Shown: positions 1-8,374 of the stretch, in pieces
Position numbering within the stretch: position 1 is the first letter of the stretch
Layout: each line of letters opens with the position of its first letter
NCBI GenBank assembly: GCA_002421685.1
Contig: DISB01000021.1
Coordinates: forward strand, 237,750-301,749
DNA: 64,000 nt
DNA from: Bacteroidetes bacterium UBA6221
GTDB lineage: Bacteria > Bacteroidota > Bacteroidia > Chitinophagales > Chitinophagaceae
Direction of reading: 5' to 3'
Program-made: the position numbers and the translations under genes
The notes under the pieces: model-generated
The model's input: only the letters and a program-made list of their open reading frames with translations
Database searches by the model: none
Told to the model about the DNA's origin: nothing

Positions 1-222
1 GGCTCTGTTGCATTGAAATGTGTATCCGGAACAGTGGCGCGACATGGCGAAAACCTATGGCATGGCAAGGTAGGATATAAACTGGAGCAGGGAGATATTG
101 ACGCGCTCACTCATGCCGGCGCTACCGGCATTCGCATACATACGGTAGATGGCTACATAGAAAAGAACATTAAAGAAAAACACCAGTTTGTAATAGGTAA
201 TTGCCTGAAACTGGTTATCTGA
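1..222 (+). CDS. C-terminal part of an unrecognised protein (truncated by window edge)
   Basis: Frame 1 is open from the first base (GSVALKCVSG...) to a TGA at 220-222, so this is the 3' end of a longer gene. The 73 visible residues are hydrophilic and include ARHGENLWHGKVGY and ATGIRIHTVDGY. I do not recognise a family. A TTG at 13 could serve as a start, but the open frame continues upstream of it, so truncation by the window edge is more likely. There is no membrane segment or signal peptide in what is visible. Confidence 0.45.
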   Translation, partial: GSVALKCVSGTVARHGENLWHGKVGYKLEQGDIDALTHAGATGIRIHTVDGYIEKNIKEKHQFVIGNCLKLVI

Positions 223-295
223 GAATGACCGGCGGTTGCCCGTGTGCTATTGGGGCGCCGGATACACAAATATGCGGAAATTGATATTTATCATA

Positions 296-325
296 TTTTT
301 AGACATAGAAGAGAAAATACCTTTG
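296..325 (+). promoter_or_regulatory. Bacteroidota-type promoter for the 342-551 gene
   Basis: TACCTTTG at 318-325 matches the Bacteroidota -7 consensus TAnnTTTG, and TTT at 296-298 stands in the -33 position with the expected 19-base spacer. The start codon follows 16 bases after the box. This is the main support for the small gene downstream being real. Confidence 0.5.
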
Positions 326-341
326 TGACAAGAATTATGCC

Positions 342-551
342 ATGGACGAGAATAGCGAAATATACCGGGTGGAATACGGTATCATTGGCCATGGCGCCTC
401 AGGGAGAAAGGCTGAACTAATCAGAACCAGTCAACCTACATACCCCGAACAGATCAAACAAGTCTTATTCATTTTTAAAGAACGATTGGCCAGGAACCGA
501 TTAGGCTACGAGGACGTGATAGTGTATAGCCTGCAACGGGTGGAGCAGTAG
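342..551 (+). CDS. Small hypothetical protein
   Basis: This 69-residue soluble protein (MDENSEIYRVEYGIIGHG...) has no signal peptide, membrane segment or motif I recognise. The second half is basic and probably helical (IKQVLFIFKERLARNRLGYED). A good TAnnTTTG box ends 16 bases before the ATG. No obvious SD sequence is present, which is normal in this phylum. It stands alone: the next gene begins 370 bases on, beyond a repeat. Function unknown. Confidence 0.45.
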   Translation: MDENSEIYRVEYGIIGHGASGRKAELIRTSQPTYPEQIKQVLFIFKERLARNRLGYEDVIVYSLQRVEQ

Positions 552-677
552 CTGCATCTTATGTACCCAGGAATAGTACACATGTCATTTTGACGCTATG
601 ATTTAGTATCGCCTAAAAGAGATTTCGAGTCGCAAAAATGTAATTATTGTTCATGGACAAGATGGCAGTACACGCTC

Positions 678-849
678 ATTCCGGTGGCCGGGTGCCAGTG
701 CGGTAACCTGTTTACAATTGCCGCGGGAGAGGAATGTAAGGGAGGCTACGACCAGCGGACGGGTACAAGCGTTTAGCTGTTTTGCCGTGAATGCCGGTCA
801 CAGACCAGATGATTTGATAGACACCGGCGCCAGTGGGGTAACCTGTTGT
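678..849 (+). repeat. Two-hairpin intergenic repeat, copy R1 with a partial copy before it
   Basis: From about 731 to 849 the sequence matches the copies at 2951-3203: a GGCTACG block, then TTTAGCTGTTTTGCC, then ATGCCGGTC-ACA-GACC (hairpin 1, one mismatch here), then GACACCGG and CGCCAGTGGGG. The left arm and loop of hairpin 2 are missing, as expected from slippage between two ACACCGG words. A degenerate second 3' end (GCCAGTGCGGTAACCTGTT, 694-712) lies 135 bases before the matching end at 829-847, so this was probably a tandem pair. It sits just upstream of the promoter at 873-902. Confidence 0.7.
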
Positions 850-872
850 GGCGTAGGCCTAACGGTGCGGGG

Positions 873-902
873 TTGTATAGTGAAACAATTGCTTTATTTT
901 TG
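873..902 (+). promoter_or_regulatory. Promoter with exact TTG-N19-TAnnTTTG match
   Basis: TTG at 873-875, a 19-base spacer and TATTTTTG at 895-902 fit the Bacteroidota primary-sigma promoter exactly. The ATG of the secreted DUF4468-like protein follows at 922, which supports that start over a longer open frame running upstream through the repeat. Confidence 0.7.
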
Positions 903-921
903 CAACCTACAAATAACCGGT

Positions 922-1632
922 ATGAAGCATTTAACCTTATCGTTCCTATTCATTGTGCTTTGGTCATCTATCTACGGCCAGCGATTAGACAAATCTGAGA
1001 AAAGGATACTGAAGGAAAAAGGTATTTATGAATACTTCCTGTTGCCCGAAGGCAAGAAAAATGGCAAAAGCCAGGTGGCATTTTCACAACATGTAAAGGT
1101 GCCGGGCGCAGATAAAGCCCGGTTGTATAAACGGGCACAGTTGTTTGTGGCGCAGCAAAACTGGGCCAATACCGAACATATCAGGTGCAAGGACGGTGTT
1201 ACCTTATCATCGCAGCTGGTAGACAAAGAAATACTCTTCAGCGATGAAGATGAGGGTATCATCACCGGCCAGGGATATAGCTTTTTCCCGATGGCAAGGG
1301 CAAAGCATTTTTTTCTCACCTTCCAGTATAAGATAACCGTGGCTGACGGCGGGTACACGTACGAATTTGACAACTTCCAGATACTGGAATTTGTGCGCGG
1401 GCCTATGAGTAAGGCCAAGGCGTCGGCAGTAGCATACGGAGGAATTGCCTCGGGGGGCAGCCGCACCAGGTTTTACGATGTAGACCTGCGCAGCTACCCG
1501 GTAGAAGAATTTTTCTCTGTACGAATCATAGAGGATGGCTATCATGGCGACCTGACAGGCGATGCCATCCATAGCCTGAAAGATATATACAAAGGGCTGG
1601 CGTCGGGGCTGAAAAGCACGATGGAAATGTAA
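922..1632 (+). CDS. Secreted DUF4468-like protein (TBP-like fold)
   Basis: This 236-residue protein begins with a signal peptide (MKHLTLSFLFIVLWSSIYGQ, cut about residue 19). The core resembles the DUF4468 TBP-like domain common in Bacteroidota secreted proteins: KARLYKRAQLFVAQQNW, an acidic strand ending EDEGIITGQGY, then a strand-rich part with YEFDNFQI. The C-terminal 80 residues carry a Gly/Ala/Ser stretch (AYGGIASGGSR) and a helical tail. The open frame extends to about 718, but that part is repeat DNA. The start at 922 fits both the promoter and the signal peptide. Role unknown, probably periplasmic or exported. Confidence 0.65.
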   Translation: MKHLTLSFLFIVLWSSIYGQRLDKSEKRILKEKGIYEYFLLPEGKKNGKSQVAFSQHVKVPGADKARLYKRAQLFVAQQNWANTEHIRCKDGVTLSSQLVDKEILFSDEDEGIITGQGYSFFPMARAKHFFLTFQYKITVADGGYTYEFDNFQILEFVRGPMSKAKASAVAYGGIASGGSRTRFYDVDLRSYPVEEFFSVRIIEDGYHGDLTGDAIHSLKDIYKGLASGLKSTMEM

Positions 1633-1843
1633 GGCAAGATTCAAGATGCATCGACCAGCGGCGGGTAGTTAGCCGCTATTGCAGCCATTCCAGGTATCCT
1701 GTTCGCATTCAGGGCCATCTTCCAGGCGTAAACAGAACGGCGAACCTGGACGCCTGTCGCTTTTTTATCCCTTCATTGTCGCATATATACTACATGCCAT
1801 AACATATTGTTGCCGAAATTTGTTTTAACAAAAACGAACAGTT

Positions 1844-2785
1844 ATGCACAAGCTTATTATGACCGGTTTTACAGTTGCCGTTGTTGTTGCTGTAATGGCA
1901 TCGTGCCAACCCGGAACGAAGGAAAGTACGAACGAACCTGCTACCGCAGAGGATACGGTTGTTGCCGCCCGGGGCTTACAGCCGGCAGAAAGCGGCTATG
2001 CGGATGTGAACGGGCTGAAAATGTATTATGAGGTGTATGGAGCGGGTAAGCCGATAGTATTGATACACGGCTCTTATATGAATATACCCATGAACTGGAC
2101 GCAAATGATACCCCTGCTGGCTAAGGACCGGAAGGTGATAGTGGCGGAAATGCAGGGCCATGGCCGCACCAGGGATATAGACCGCGATTTCAGCTACGAG
2201 GGTATGGCAGACGATGTATCGGGCCTGCTGAAACACCTGAACATAGACAGCGCCGACATATTGGGGTACAGCATGGGCGGTGGGGTAGCCTTCCAGGTGG
2301 CGGTACGGCATCCTGAGCAGGTGCGCAGGCTGGTAATACTGTCGGGCACGTACACGCATGACGGGTGGTGGGCCGATGTAGAAGCCATGTATGCCACCAT
2401 CAACGCGGATATGTTCAAGGGTGGCCCTATAGAAAGGCAATACGATAGCCTGGGCAACGACCCGGCCCATTTCCCGGAATTTGTAAAAAGGGTGATCAGT
2501 ATGGACCTGAAGCCTTACGACTGGTCTAAAGAGGTGAAGAAGATACAGGCGCCGATATTTATGGCCATAGGCGACGCCGACGGTGTACGGTATGAGCATG
2601 CGCTGGAATTGTTTCGCGCCAGGGGCGGCGGAAAGATGGGGGATATACATGGACTGCCGCAATCGCGGCTGGCCATACTGCCGGGCACTACCCATATAGG
2701 CATGATGCTGCGGACGGACTGGCTAGTGCCGATGATAACAGACTTCCTGGATGCGGACCTGAACGCTCCGCCGCCGACGTTTTAA
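1844..2785 (+). CDS. Lipoprotein alpha/beta hydrolase
   Basis: A 313-residue SPII lipoprotein (lipobox VMASC, Cys21) joined by a short Thr/Glu-rich linker to an alpha/beta-hydrolase domain from about residue 52. Family marks are the oxyanion-loop HG at 75-76 (VLIHGSYMN), the nucleophile elbow GYSMGG with Ser143, a likely acid in GDADG (about 245) and a catalytic His in TTHIG (about 284). The substrate cannot be told; esterase, lipase and peptidase members share this layout. It should be anchored in the envelope facing the periplasm or the surface. It appears monocistronic, and the DNA on both sides is intergenic. Confidence 0.8.
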   Translation: MHKLIMTGFTVAVVVAVMASCQPGTKESTNEPATAEDTVVAARGLQPAESGYADVNGLKMYYEVYGAGKPIVLIHGSYMNIPMNWTQMIPLLAKDRKVIVAEMQGHGRTRDIDRDFSYEGMADDVSGLLKHLNIDSADILGYSMGGGVAFQVAVRHPEQVRRLVILSGTYTHDGWWADVEAMYATINADMFKGGPIERQYDSLGNDPAHFPEFVKRVISMDLKPYDWSKEVKKIQAPIFMAIGDADGVRYEHALELFRARGGGKMGDIHGLPQSRLAILPGTTHIGMMLRTDWLVPMITDFLDADLNAPPPTF

Positions 2786-2950
2786 GTCAAATCCTGATAG
2801 TTGTTATAAAAGTGGGATGAGGGGGAGATATTTATTTCCACCAGTCGCGGGCTGGTGGGGGCGGTGTATTTCACGCAAATCAGGAGATTAACTCGCTGGC
2901 TGTATGTTCAATTTGCCTCGTTGAGTCGCTTCGCTAGTTTGCCGCCGGGG

Positions 2951-3203
2951 AGGACGTAGTAGGGGGCTACGCCCAACGGTGGGGTACAAACATTTAGCTG
3001 TTTTGCCAGGAATGCCGGTCACAGACCGGATGATTTGACAGACACCGGTGCCCTGCGGAACACCGGCGCCAGTGGGGCGTGGTCGGAGGCTACGCCCAAC
3101 GGTGGGGTACAAACATTTAGCTGTTTTGCCAGGAATGCCGGTCGCACAGACCGGGTGATTTGACAGACACCGGTGCCCTCCGGAACACCGGCGCCAGTGG
3201 GGT
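2951..3203 (+). repeat. Tandem pair (R2, R3) of the two-hairpin repeat, period 123 bases
   Basis: Two nearly identical units follow each other: the word AATGCCGGTC begins at 3011 and again at 3134. Each has GGCTACGCCCAACGGTGGGG, then a TTTAGCTGTTTTGCC block, hairpin 1 (CCGGTC/GACCGG; R2 arms 3015-3020 and 3024-3029) and hairpin 2 (CCGGTG/CACCGG; R2 arms 3045-3050 and 3061-3066, ten-base loop), ending CGCCAGTGGGG. R3 has two extra loop bases in hairpin 1, which keep the stem but break any reading frame. The rest of the 470-base gap (2786-2950) holds only a CCACCAG/CTGGTGG hairpin at about 2839 and no gene. Confidence 0.85.
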
Positions 3204-3255
3204 TAGTAATCGAACCCCCTTTTTCGTTACATTTAGGAAGCCAAACTAAATGTAA

Positions 3256-4221
3256 ATGCTATTCACTCAACTAACACCTGAAGAAGAGGGTATACGTGAC
3301 CTCGTTATTCAAAATGTGTACCCAAAAGAAACCTTTAGTGTTCCCGCTATACATGCCCAACTTGTTCTAAAAAAACAGTATCCACGAATACCTGGCGCAC
3401 AGGTAAATCAATATGATGCAGCCAGAGCAGATTTAACCCAAAGAGGAGTTTATTCAAACATTACAAATTGGTTTACGGAGCATGGGTTTGCAAATCATAA
3501 CGGTAAAACCATACCATTCACAGAATTAGTATTAACAGAAAAGGGGGAAATTCTTTGGGCTTATAAAGATTTTTATAAATATTCCAGGTCAACAATTCCA
3601 TTGACAGAAAATGAAATAATTCAAAAAATACCATCAATAATAGAAGCAATAGAGCCATATGGCGAGTTCATTTTGGTTTGTCCCGCGCCAAAATTAGGTT
3701 CCATTACTATGGGGACTACCGGCTCAAAGGAAATCCCAAAAGAAGTCCGACGTCCAATGATAGAACTGGATAAGCAAATAATCAGACAATATGAGGCGAA
3801 TAAACGGCAGGAAGATGTATTGAATTACTTAGTAAACCGTGGGTTTGCTGTTAATAGACATGATATAAAAGATAGCCGGGGGACGCATCGGCAGCTAACG
3901 GATAAAGGTAGGGAATTGAAAGAATGTGGAAGTATTGAGGAATATTATAAAAGGCAGGAAGATAAATTAGCTAAAGAGGAAGCTGCTGAACGCGGCCGCC
4001 AATTACTGGAAAAGAGGAATGATTATCTTTATCTGATAAATTTATCAATTGCTGTTGGGACTGTTGTAGTTGGAGTGTACACATTTTTTCAAATGTTTGA
4101 GTTTTACGAGAAGCATCTTTTTGATTGGCAGCTTGCCGCGTATTTTTTAAGTGGGCTTGGATTAGGACTACTGTTATGGTTGATAAAATCGCAACTGCCG
4201 AAAAGGATAAGCAAAAGATGA
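3256..4221 (+). CDS. Hypothetical protein with two C-terminal membrane segments, AT-rich
   Basis: This 321-residue protein has a soluble N-terminal part of about 250 residues and two hydrophobic segments near the end (about 260-280, INLSIAVGTVVVGVYTFF; about 293-313, AAYFLSGLGLGLLLWLI), then a basic tail. The soluble part contains two similar-looking sections, each with a helix-rich stretch followed by LTDKGRELKE / LTEKGEILWA, which suggests winged-helix-like repeats. I do not recognise a family. Codon use is clearly AT-richer than the neighbours, and the gene follows a tandem repeat pair, so recent acquisition is plausible. Confidence 0.6.
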   Translation: MLFTQLTPEEEGIRDLVIQNVYPKETFSVPAIHAQLVLKKQYPRIPGAQVNQYDAARADLTQRGVYSNITNWFTEHGFANHNGKTIPFTELVLTEKGEILWAYKDFYKYSRSTIPLTENEIIQKIPSIIEAIEPYGEFILVCPAPKLGSITMGTTGSKEIPKEVRRPMIELDKQIIRQYEANKRQEDVLNYLVNRGFAVNRHDIKDSRGTHRQLTDKGRELKECGSIEEYYKRQEDKLAKEEAAERGRQLLEKRNDYLYLINLSIAVGTVVVGVYTFFQMFEFYEKHLFDWQLAAYFLSGLGLGLLLWLIKSQLPKRISKR

Positions 4222-4434
4222 ATACCATTATAAACCCCCGTGCGGTGGCGTTTGTTCTATAATTTACATTATGTTAAGTAGGAGATTACTGAGATTTAGA
4301 CTGTTAAGAGATATGCTACCCTGTGCAGAGCTATGTGCCGGTTTATGGTGGTGAAATAATAAACCTTTGCCAGTCCCCTTAATCCAGGGATGGCAAAGGC
4401 CCATCGGTAAACGCTGTTGATGGTCTTGAAAAGT

Positions 4435-4740
4435 TTAGATGAATTGTTTGAACTGCCCCGGCTGGTTGCGTTTGGCAAACAGGTCGAGGTACTTGCTGCA
4501 GGTGTTCCAGATGTCGTTCTTCAGTTGCTCGTTTTGCACTTTGCAACCGTTCAAAAAGTCGCTTGCATAATCTTCCAGTTGCTGGCCCAGTTTGTCCAGG
4601 TGGTTCCTGTAAATGTCCCAATTGTCCAGCAACCGGGTACTGTCTTTGAATAATTCAGCAGAATGCTCGTCCACAAGTTTCTTGGCAATGACAGAAAATC
4701 TGTCTACCCTGTTTTGATGCAATTTCATAAAACGGCGCAT
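4435..4740 (-). CDS. Hypothetical helical protein
   Basis: A 101-residue protein starting MRRFMKLHQNRVDRF. It is predicted to be nearly all helix, with many charged residues (LVDEHSAELFKDSTRLLDNW, LDKLGQQLEDYASDFL), and has no signal peptide. The frame is open another 32 codons upstream, but that part is Cys/Ile-rich and unlike the rest, so I chose the ATG at 4740; 4728 is an alternative. The layout recalls small phasin-like or coiled-coil proteins, but no family can be claimed. It is isolated from its neighbours. Confidence 0.45.
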   Translation of the reverse strand: MRRFMKLHQNRVDRFSVIAKKLVDEHSAELFKDSTRLLDNWDIYRNHLDKLGQQLEDYASDFLNGCKVQNEQLKNDIWNTCSKYLDLFAKRNQPGQFKQFI

Positions 4741-4956
4741 TTTTCCGGTTTTGTAATAGATAATCTTTATACAATGGGCTATATAGCCGATCGCTTTGCG
4801 GGTTAGTATATGTAAGTTGCAACAGTGGCTAACCAAGGTAATGAACTCGTCCGCTCCGGTATGAAATTCCCTGTCTCCACGCTATAACCGCTATCCTCTA
4901 CAGTTCGTCAACAGAAACGCCAATAAGGTATTAGTCACTTAATTGTAAATATAATA

Positions 4957-4982
4957 ATAATGCACCCTGTAAGGTGCATTAT
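4957..4982 (-). terminator. Hairpin, possible terminator downstream of the ABC-F gene
   Basis: ATAATGCACC (4957-4966) pairs with GGTGCATTAT (4973-4982) around a six-base loop. On the minus strand it is followed by a T-rich stretch. It lies 158 bases past the ABC-F stop codon, so the assignment is tentative. Confidence 0.35.
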
Positions 4983-4998
4983 AAGAAAAAATTATATA

Positions 4999-5098
4999 GG
5001 GGATTTAGCCCCAGCTTAAAGGGGGCGTTAAGGAGTGATGTTGGTATGGTTTTTGCCCGACGCGCGAGACCCCTAAATCCCCTTCCAGGGGGCTTTTT
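4999..5098. repeat. Inverted repeat with GGGGATTTAG arms
   Basis: GGGGATTTAG at 4999-5008 is the reverse complement of CTAAATCCCC at 5073-5082. Each arm is followed by a related word (CTTAAAGGGGGC and CTTCCAGGGGGC). The 300 bases between the helical-protein gene and the ABC-F gene hold this element and no convincing gene; the two open frames over it are low-complexity shadows. Confidence 0.5.
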
Positions 5099-5139
5099 CT
5101 GCAGTTGCCCGGCCCTGAAGGGTGACCACGCGGCCAGGG

Positions 5140-6768
5140 TTATACCGGCTGGCCGTACATTTCGGCCTTGATGGCTTTAATCCTTTCATCATTCCTGTAA
5201 TCATCAAAGCTCATTTCCCTGTCAATCAGTCCGTTAGGTGTTATTTCCAGTACCCTGTCGGCGACAGTCTGGGCGAGTTCGTGGTCGCGCGTGGTGAAGA
5301 GGATGGTGCCCTTAAAATCCTTAAGGCCGTTGTTGAGCGCGGTAATGCTTTCCAGGTCGAGGTGGTTGGTAGGCTCGTCGAGCAGCAGCACGTTGCCTTT
5401 CAGCATCATCATGCGGCTGAGCATACAGCGCATTTTCTCTCCCCCGCTTAATACGGTACATTTTTTTAATGTTTCCTCGCCAGAGAACAACATCCTGCCC
5501 AGGAAACCGCGGATAAATGTCTCGTCTTTTTCCTCGGAATATTGCCTGAGCCAGTCGATAAGGTTCTCGTCTTTACCTTCAAAGTACTCGGTATTGTCGG
5601 CAGGCAGGTAGGTATGTGTGATGGTGACACCCCACCTGTACTCCCCTTCAAAATCTTTATCTTCTCCTGCAAGTATTTTATAGAAAGCTGTGGTAGCCAA
5701 GCTGTTATCTGAAATGACAGCTATCTTCTGCCCACGTTTTACGTCGAAGCTGATGTCTTTGAAATACACTTCGCCATGACCGGACTTGCCCAGTTTCTTT
5801 ACCTCCAGCACCTGGTCGCCGGCCTCGCGTACCTGGTTGTTGAACAGTATGGCCGGGTACTTACGGTTGGACGGTTTCATCTCGTTCAGGTCAATCTTTT
5901 CCAGGGCCTTTTTACGGCTGGTGGCTTGTTTCGATTTAGAGGCGTTGGCCGAGAAACGTGCAATAAATTCTTTCAACTCCCTTATCTTATCTTCTGCCTT
6001 ACGGTTCTGCTCTGCACGCTGCCTTAGTAATAGCTGGCTGCTCTCGTACCAGAATGTATAGTTACCGGTAAATATGGTGATCTTACCAAAATCGATATCC
6101 GCCACATGGGTACATACGGCATCGAGGAAGTGACGGTCGTGCGAAACCACCAGCACTATTTTATCATAATCGGCCAGGAAGTTCTCCAACCAGGTGATGG
6201 TTTCCAGGTCCAGATCGTTGGTAGGTTCGTCGAGCAACAGTATATCGGGATTGCCGAAAAGGGCCTGCGCCAATAACACCCTAACTTTTTGATTACCATC
6301 CAGTTCCTTCATTTGTTTGAAGTGGACGTCTTCTTTTATGCCCAGGTTACTGAGCAGGGTGGCTGCATCGCTTTCGGCATTCCAGCCGTCCATTTCGGCA
6401 AAGGTAGCTTCCAACTCCCCCGCCCTGATTCCATCTTCTTCCGTAAAGTCTTCTTTGGCGTAGATGTCATCCTTTTCCTTCATTATTTTATACAGCGGCT
6501 CGTTGCCCATCATCACGGTTTCCAGTACGGTGAACTCGTCGAAGGCATAGTGGTCCTGCTTGAGGACGCTCATGCGCTGGCCTTTGGAAATTTCCACCTT
6601 GCCGGTAGTGGGGTCAATATCGCCGGAGAGTATTTTCAGGAAGGTGGACTTCCCCGCCCCGTTGGCGCCGATGATACCATAGCAGTTGCCCTCGGTGAAA
6701 CGGATATTCACATCCTCGAACAATATCCTCTTGCCGTAACGCAGCGATAAATTAGAAACACTTAACAT
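5140..6768 (-). CDS. ABC-F family ATPase (YbiT/YkpA-like)
   Basis: A 542-residue soluble protein with two ABC domains and no membrane segment, as in ABC-F translation factors that act at the ribosomal E site. Domain 1 has Walker A GANGAGKS (34-41), a variant signature ELDGNQKVRV and Walker B LLLDEPTNDLD. A basic helical linker (about 245-290, SKSKQATSRKKALEKI) follows. Domain 2 has a normal LSGGEKMR signature and LLLDEPTNHLD, but its P-loop is degenerate (SDNSLATTAF, about 350), lacking the Gly and Lys. I recall similar degenerate second P-loops in the YkpA/YbiT branch, so this is probably a subfamily trait. Monocistronic. Confidence 0.88.
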   Translation of the reverse strand: MLSVSNLSLRYGKRILFEDVNIRFTEGNCYGIIGANGAGKSTFLKILSGDIDPTTGKVEISKGQRMSVLKQDHYAFDEFTVLETVMMGNEPLYKIMKEKDDIYAKEDFTEEDGIRAGELEATFAEMDGWNAESDAATLLSNLGIKEDVHFKQMKELDGNQKVRVLLAQALFGNPDILLLDEPTNDLDLETITWLENFLADYDKIVLVVSHDRHFLDAVCTHVADIDFGKITIFTGNYTFWYESSQLLLRQRAEQNRKAEDKIRELKEFIARFSANASKSKQATSRKKALEKIDLNEMKPSNRKYPAILFNNQVREAGDQVLEVKKLGKSGHGEVYFKDISFDVKRGQKIAVISDNSLATTAFYKILAGEDKDFEGEYRWGVTITHTYLPADNTEYFEGKDENLIDWLRQYSEEKDETFIRGFLGRMLFSGEETLKKCTVLSGGEKMRCMLSRMMMLKGNVLLLDEPTNHLDLESITALNNGLKDFKGTILFTTRDHELAQTVADRVLEITPNGLIDREMSFDDYRNDERIKAIKAEMYGQPV

Positions 6769-7013
6769 TTATAAATCAAAATTATTCGTCAAACAATAAT
6801 TACTAAGGAACTCATGAGCTCGCAAGCTCGGTTCAAAAGTCAAAAATCAAAAAAATACGGCAGCTTGCCTAAAAGAGGTGCAAAGGTACGGAAAAGAAAG
6901 GGGGAATGCGATAATATGCCAATGCGGCAATGCGATAATTTGTTAAAAGTGGTAATAAGTAAAGGAATAAACATGGTATTGTATTTGCGATATAATTTTT
7001 TAAAAAACTATAA

Positions 7014-7403
7014 ATGAGAACCTTCCTGCTTCCACTATCATTCCTTGTTATCTTATCAGCGTGCGACCCCGGTACCGGCTATACAAGAGCGTTGCAAAAT
7101 AATACCGACAAGGTCATTAAGGTTGAGTTTTATCATCAGTCGGTGCGTGGATATCCCACCGGGCCCGTTTGGATAGAACCGGCATCTATATCTACATTGT
7201 TTGTTTATGGCCATATAGGTAGCAATCCTGAGCCTGTAGAACCGATGTATAGGATAGACTCTGTACATATTACTACAGACGGCGCTATAATAATAAAGGA
7301 TATGATGCTATCCGACAATTGGGAAGTGAAAACCAGGAAACACGGCAGAAGCTACGATCATGCTTATATTTTCACTGTAAATCCGGGTGACCTCAAGAAG
7401 TGA
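7014..7403 (+). CDS. Small hypothetical lipoprotein
   Basis: A 129-residue protein with a clear SPII signal (MRTFLLPLSFLVILSAC, Cys17), followed by a beta-rich domain of about 110 residues (KVIKVEFYHQSVRG, RIDSVHITTDGAIIIKD). Nothing places it in a known family. It stands alone with 245 and 226 bases of intergenic sequence on either side; the downstream gap holds only short C-runs. Probably anchored in the outer membrane. Confidence 0.6.
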   Translation: MRTFLLPLSFLVILSACDPGTGYTRALQNNTDKVIKVEFYHQSVRGYPTGPVWIEPASISTLFVYGHIGSNPEPVEPMYRIDSVHITTDGAIIIKDMMLSDNWEVKTRKHGRSYDHAYIFTVNPGDLKK

Positions 7404-7629
7404 CAGTTATCCAGATTTGACGACTTTCTGAAAAGTTGCCAGCGTATTGAATCCCCCCTATCCCCCCCCAAAAGGGAGATGCATTGTGCAAAAATCACAG
7501 TAATAATTGTCCGCTACCCCAATACCCTGGGGCTGACAGTGAATGGGTGTCTTAAAAATCTGCGGTAAATCATAAATGCTACTGACAGGTGTCATCAGTT
7601 ACCTATAACCGAGAAAATACCTTCGTTTT

Positions 7630-8373
7630 ATGAGGTTCTTGTTTAACATACCGGCACTACTGCTCTTTCCTTTATCGTTGTTTTCGCAGGAGGCAAAGGA
7701 CATCGTAAGAAAAGCAGATGAAAAGATGCGTGGCACTACCATGTATGCTGAACTGATAATCCGTACCGTCAGGCCGACATGGACAAGGGAGATGCAATGC
7801 AGGGTGTGGGTAAAGGGTAGCGATCTTTCGATGATACTGGTACTTTCGCCTGCCAAAGACAAAGGCATTTCTTTCTTAAAAAGGAAAAGAGAGGTGTGGA
7901 ACTGGATGCCCACGCTGGAACGCACTATCAAACTACCCCCATCTATGATGAGCCAGAGCTGGATGGGCACTGATTTTACAAATGACGACCTGGTGAGGGA
8001 GTCTTCAGTGCTGGAAGACTACACGCATACGTTAGCAGGTGACACGGTGATACAAAAGAGGGACTGTTATATTATCCTGATGATACCCAAACCACAGGCA
8101 GCAATTGTATGGGGGAAAGTAATAGTATGTATTGATAAAAAGGATTTCATCGAGTTGCACAGCCGTTTCTACGACGAAGACGGGCAGCTTGTCAACACCA
8201 TGAATAGTTATGATATACGTATGATGGATGACCGGCTGATACCAACGCGGTTTGAAATGATACCCAACGATAAGAAGGGGCAGAAGACAGAGATGCTGTA
8301 CCAACGCGTTGAGTACAACAGGCCCATTGACGACAATTTCTACACCGTTGAGCAAATGAAAAAACTTTTGTGA
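7630..8373 (+). CDS. Periplasmic LolA-like outer-membrane lipoprotein-sorting protein
   Basis: A 247-residue protein with a short signal peptide (MRFLFNIPALLLFPLSLFSQ). The family marks are EAKDIVRKADEKMRGTT at the N-terminus, a WNWMPTLERTIKLPPSMM loop, and SWMGTDFTNDDLVRES, typical of the PF17131 LolA-like 'outer membrane lipoprotein-sorting' proteins. These have a half-barrel that holds acyl chains in the periplasm. It is the first gene of a five-gene operon; the next ATG follows its stop after one base. TACCTTCG at 7618-7625 resembles a -7 box but is very close to the ATG. Function as a lipid or lipoprotein carrier is inferred from family and operon. Confidence 0.85.
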   Translation: MRFLFNIPALLLFPLSLFSQEAKDIVRKADEKMRGTTMYAELIIRTVRPTWTREMQCRVWVKGSDLSMILVLSPAKDKGISFLKRKREVWNWMPTLERTIKLPPSMMSQSWMGTDFTNDDLVRESSVLEDYTHTLAGDTVIQKRDCYIILMIPKPQAAIVWGKVIVCIDKKDFIELHSRFYDEDGQLVNTMNSYDIRMMDDRLIPTRFEMIPNDKKGQKTEMLYQRVEYNRPIDDNFYTVEQMKKLL

Positions 8374-8374
8374 T

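Noticed and set aside
718..921. Longer N-terminus for the gene ending at 1632 (frame open from 718)
   Set aside because: This stretch is repeat R1 and promoter; the signal peptide and promoter both point to ATG 922.
2888..3112. Minus-strand open frame of 74 codons over R2/R3
   Set aside because: Its amino-acid repeats (YPTVGRS twice) simply mirror the tandem DNA repeat; no start signal or homology.
2951..3203. CRISPR array
   Set aside because: Only two tandem units of 123 bases that are similar over their whole length; no short repeat with unique spacers and no cas genes.
4974..5171. Plus-strand open frame of 65 codons
   Set aside because: Covers the GGGGATTTAG inverted repeat and runs into the antisense of the ABC-F gene.
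6814..7017. Plus-strand open frame of 67 codons before the 7014 lipoprotein
   Set aside because: Low-complexity, Lys/Arg-rich composition (SQKSKKYGSLPKRGAKVRKR) in intergenic DNA with short direct repeats (AATGCGATAAT/AATGCGGCAATGCGATAAT); no promoter box or homology.
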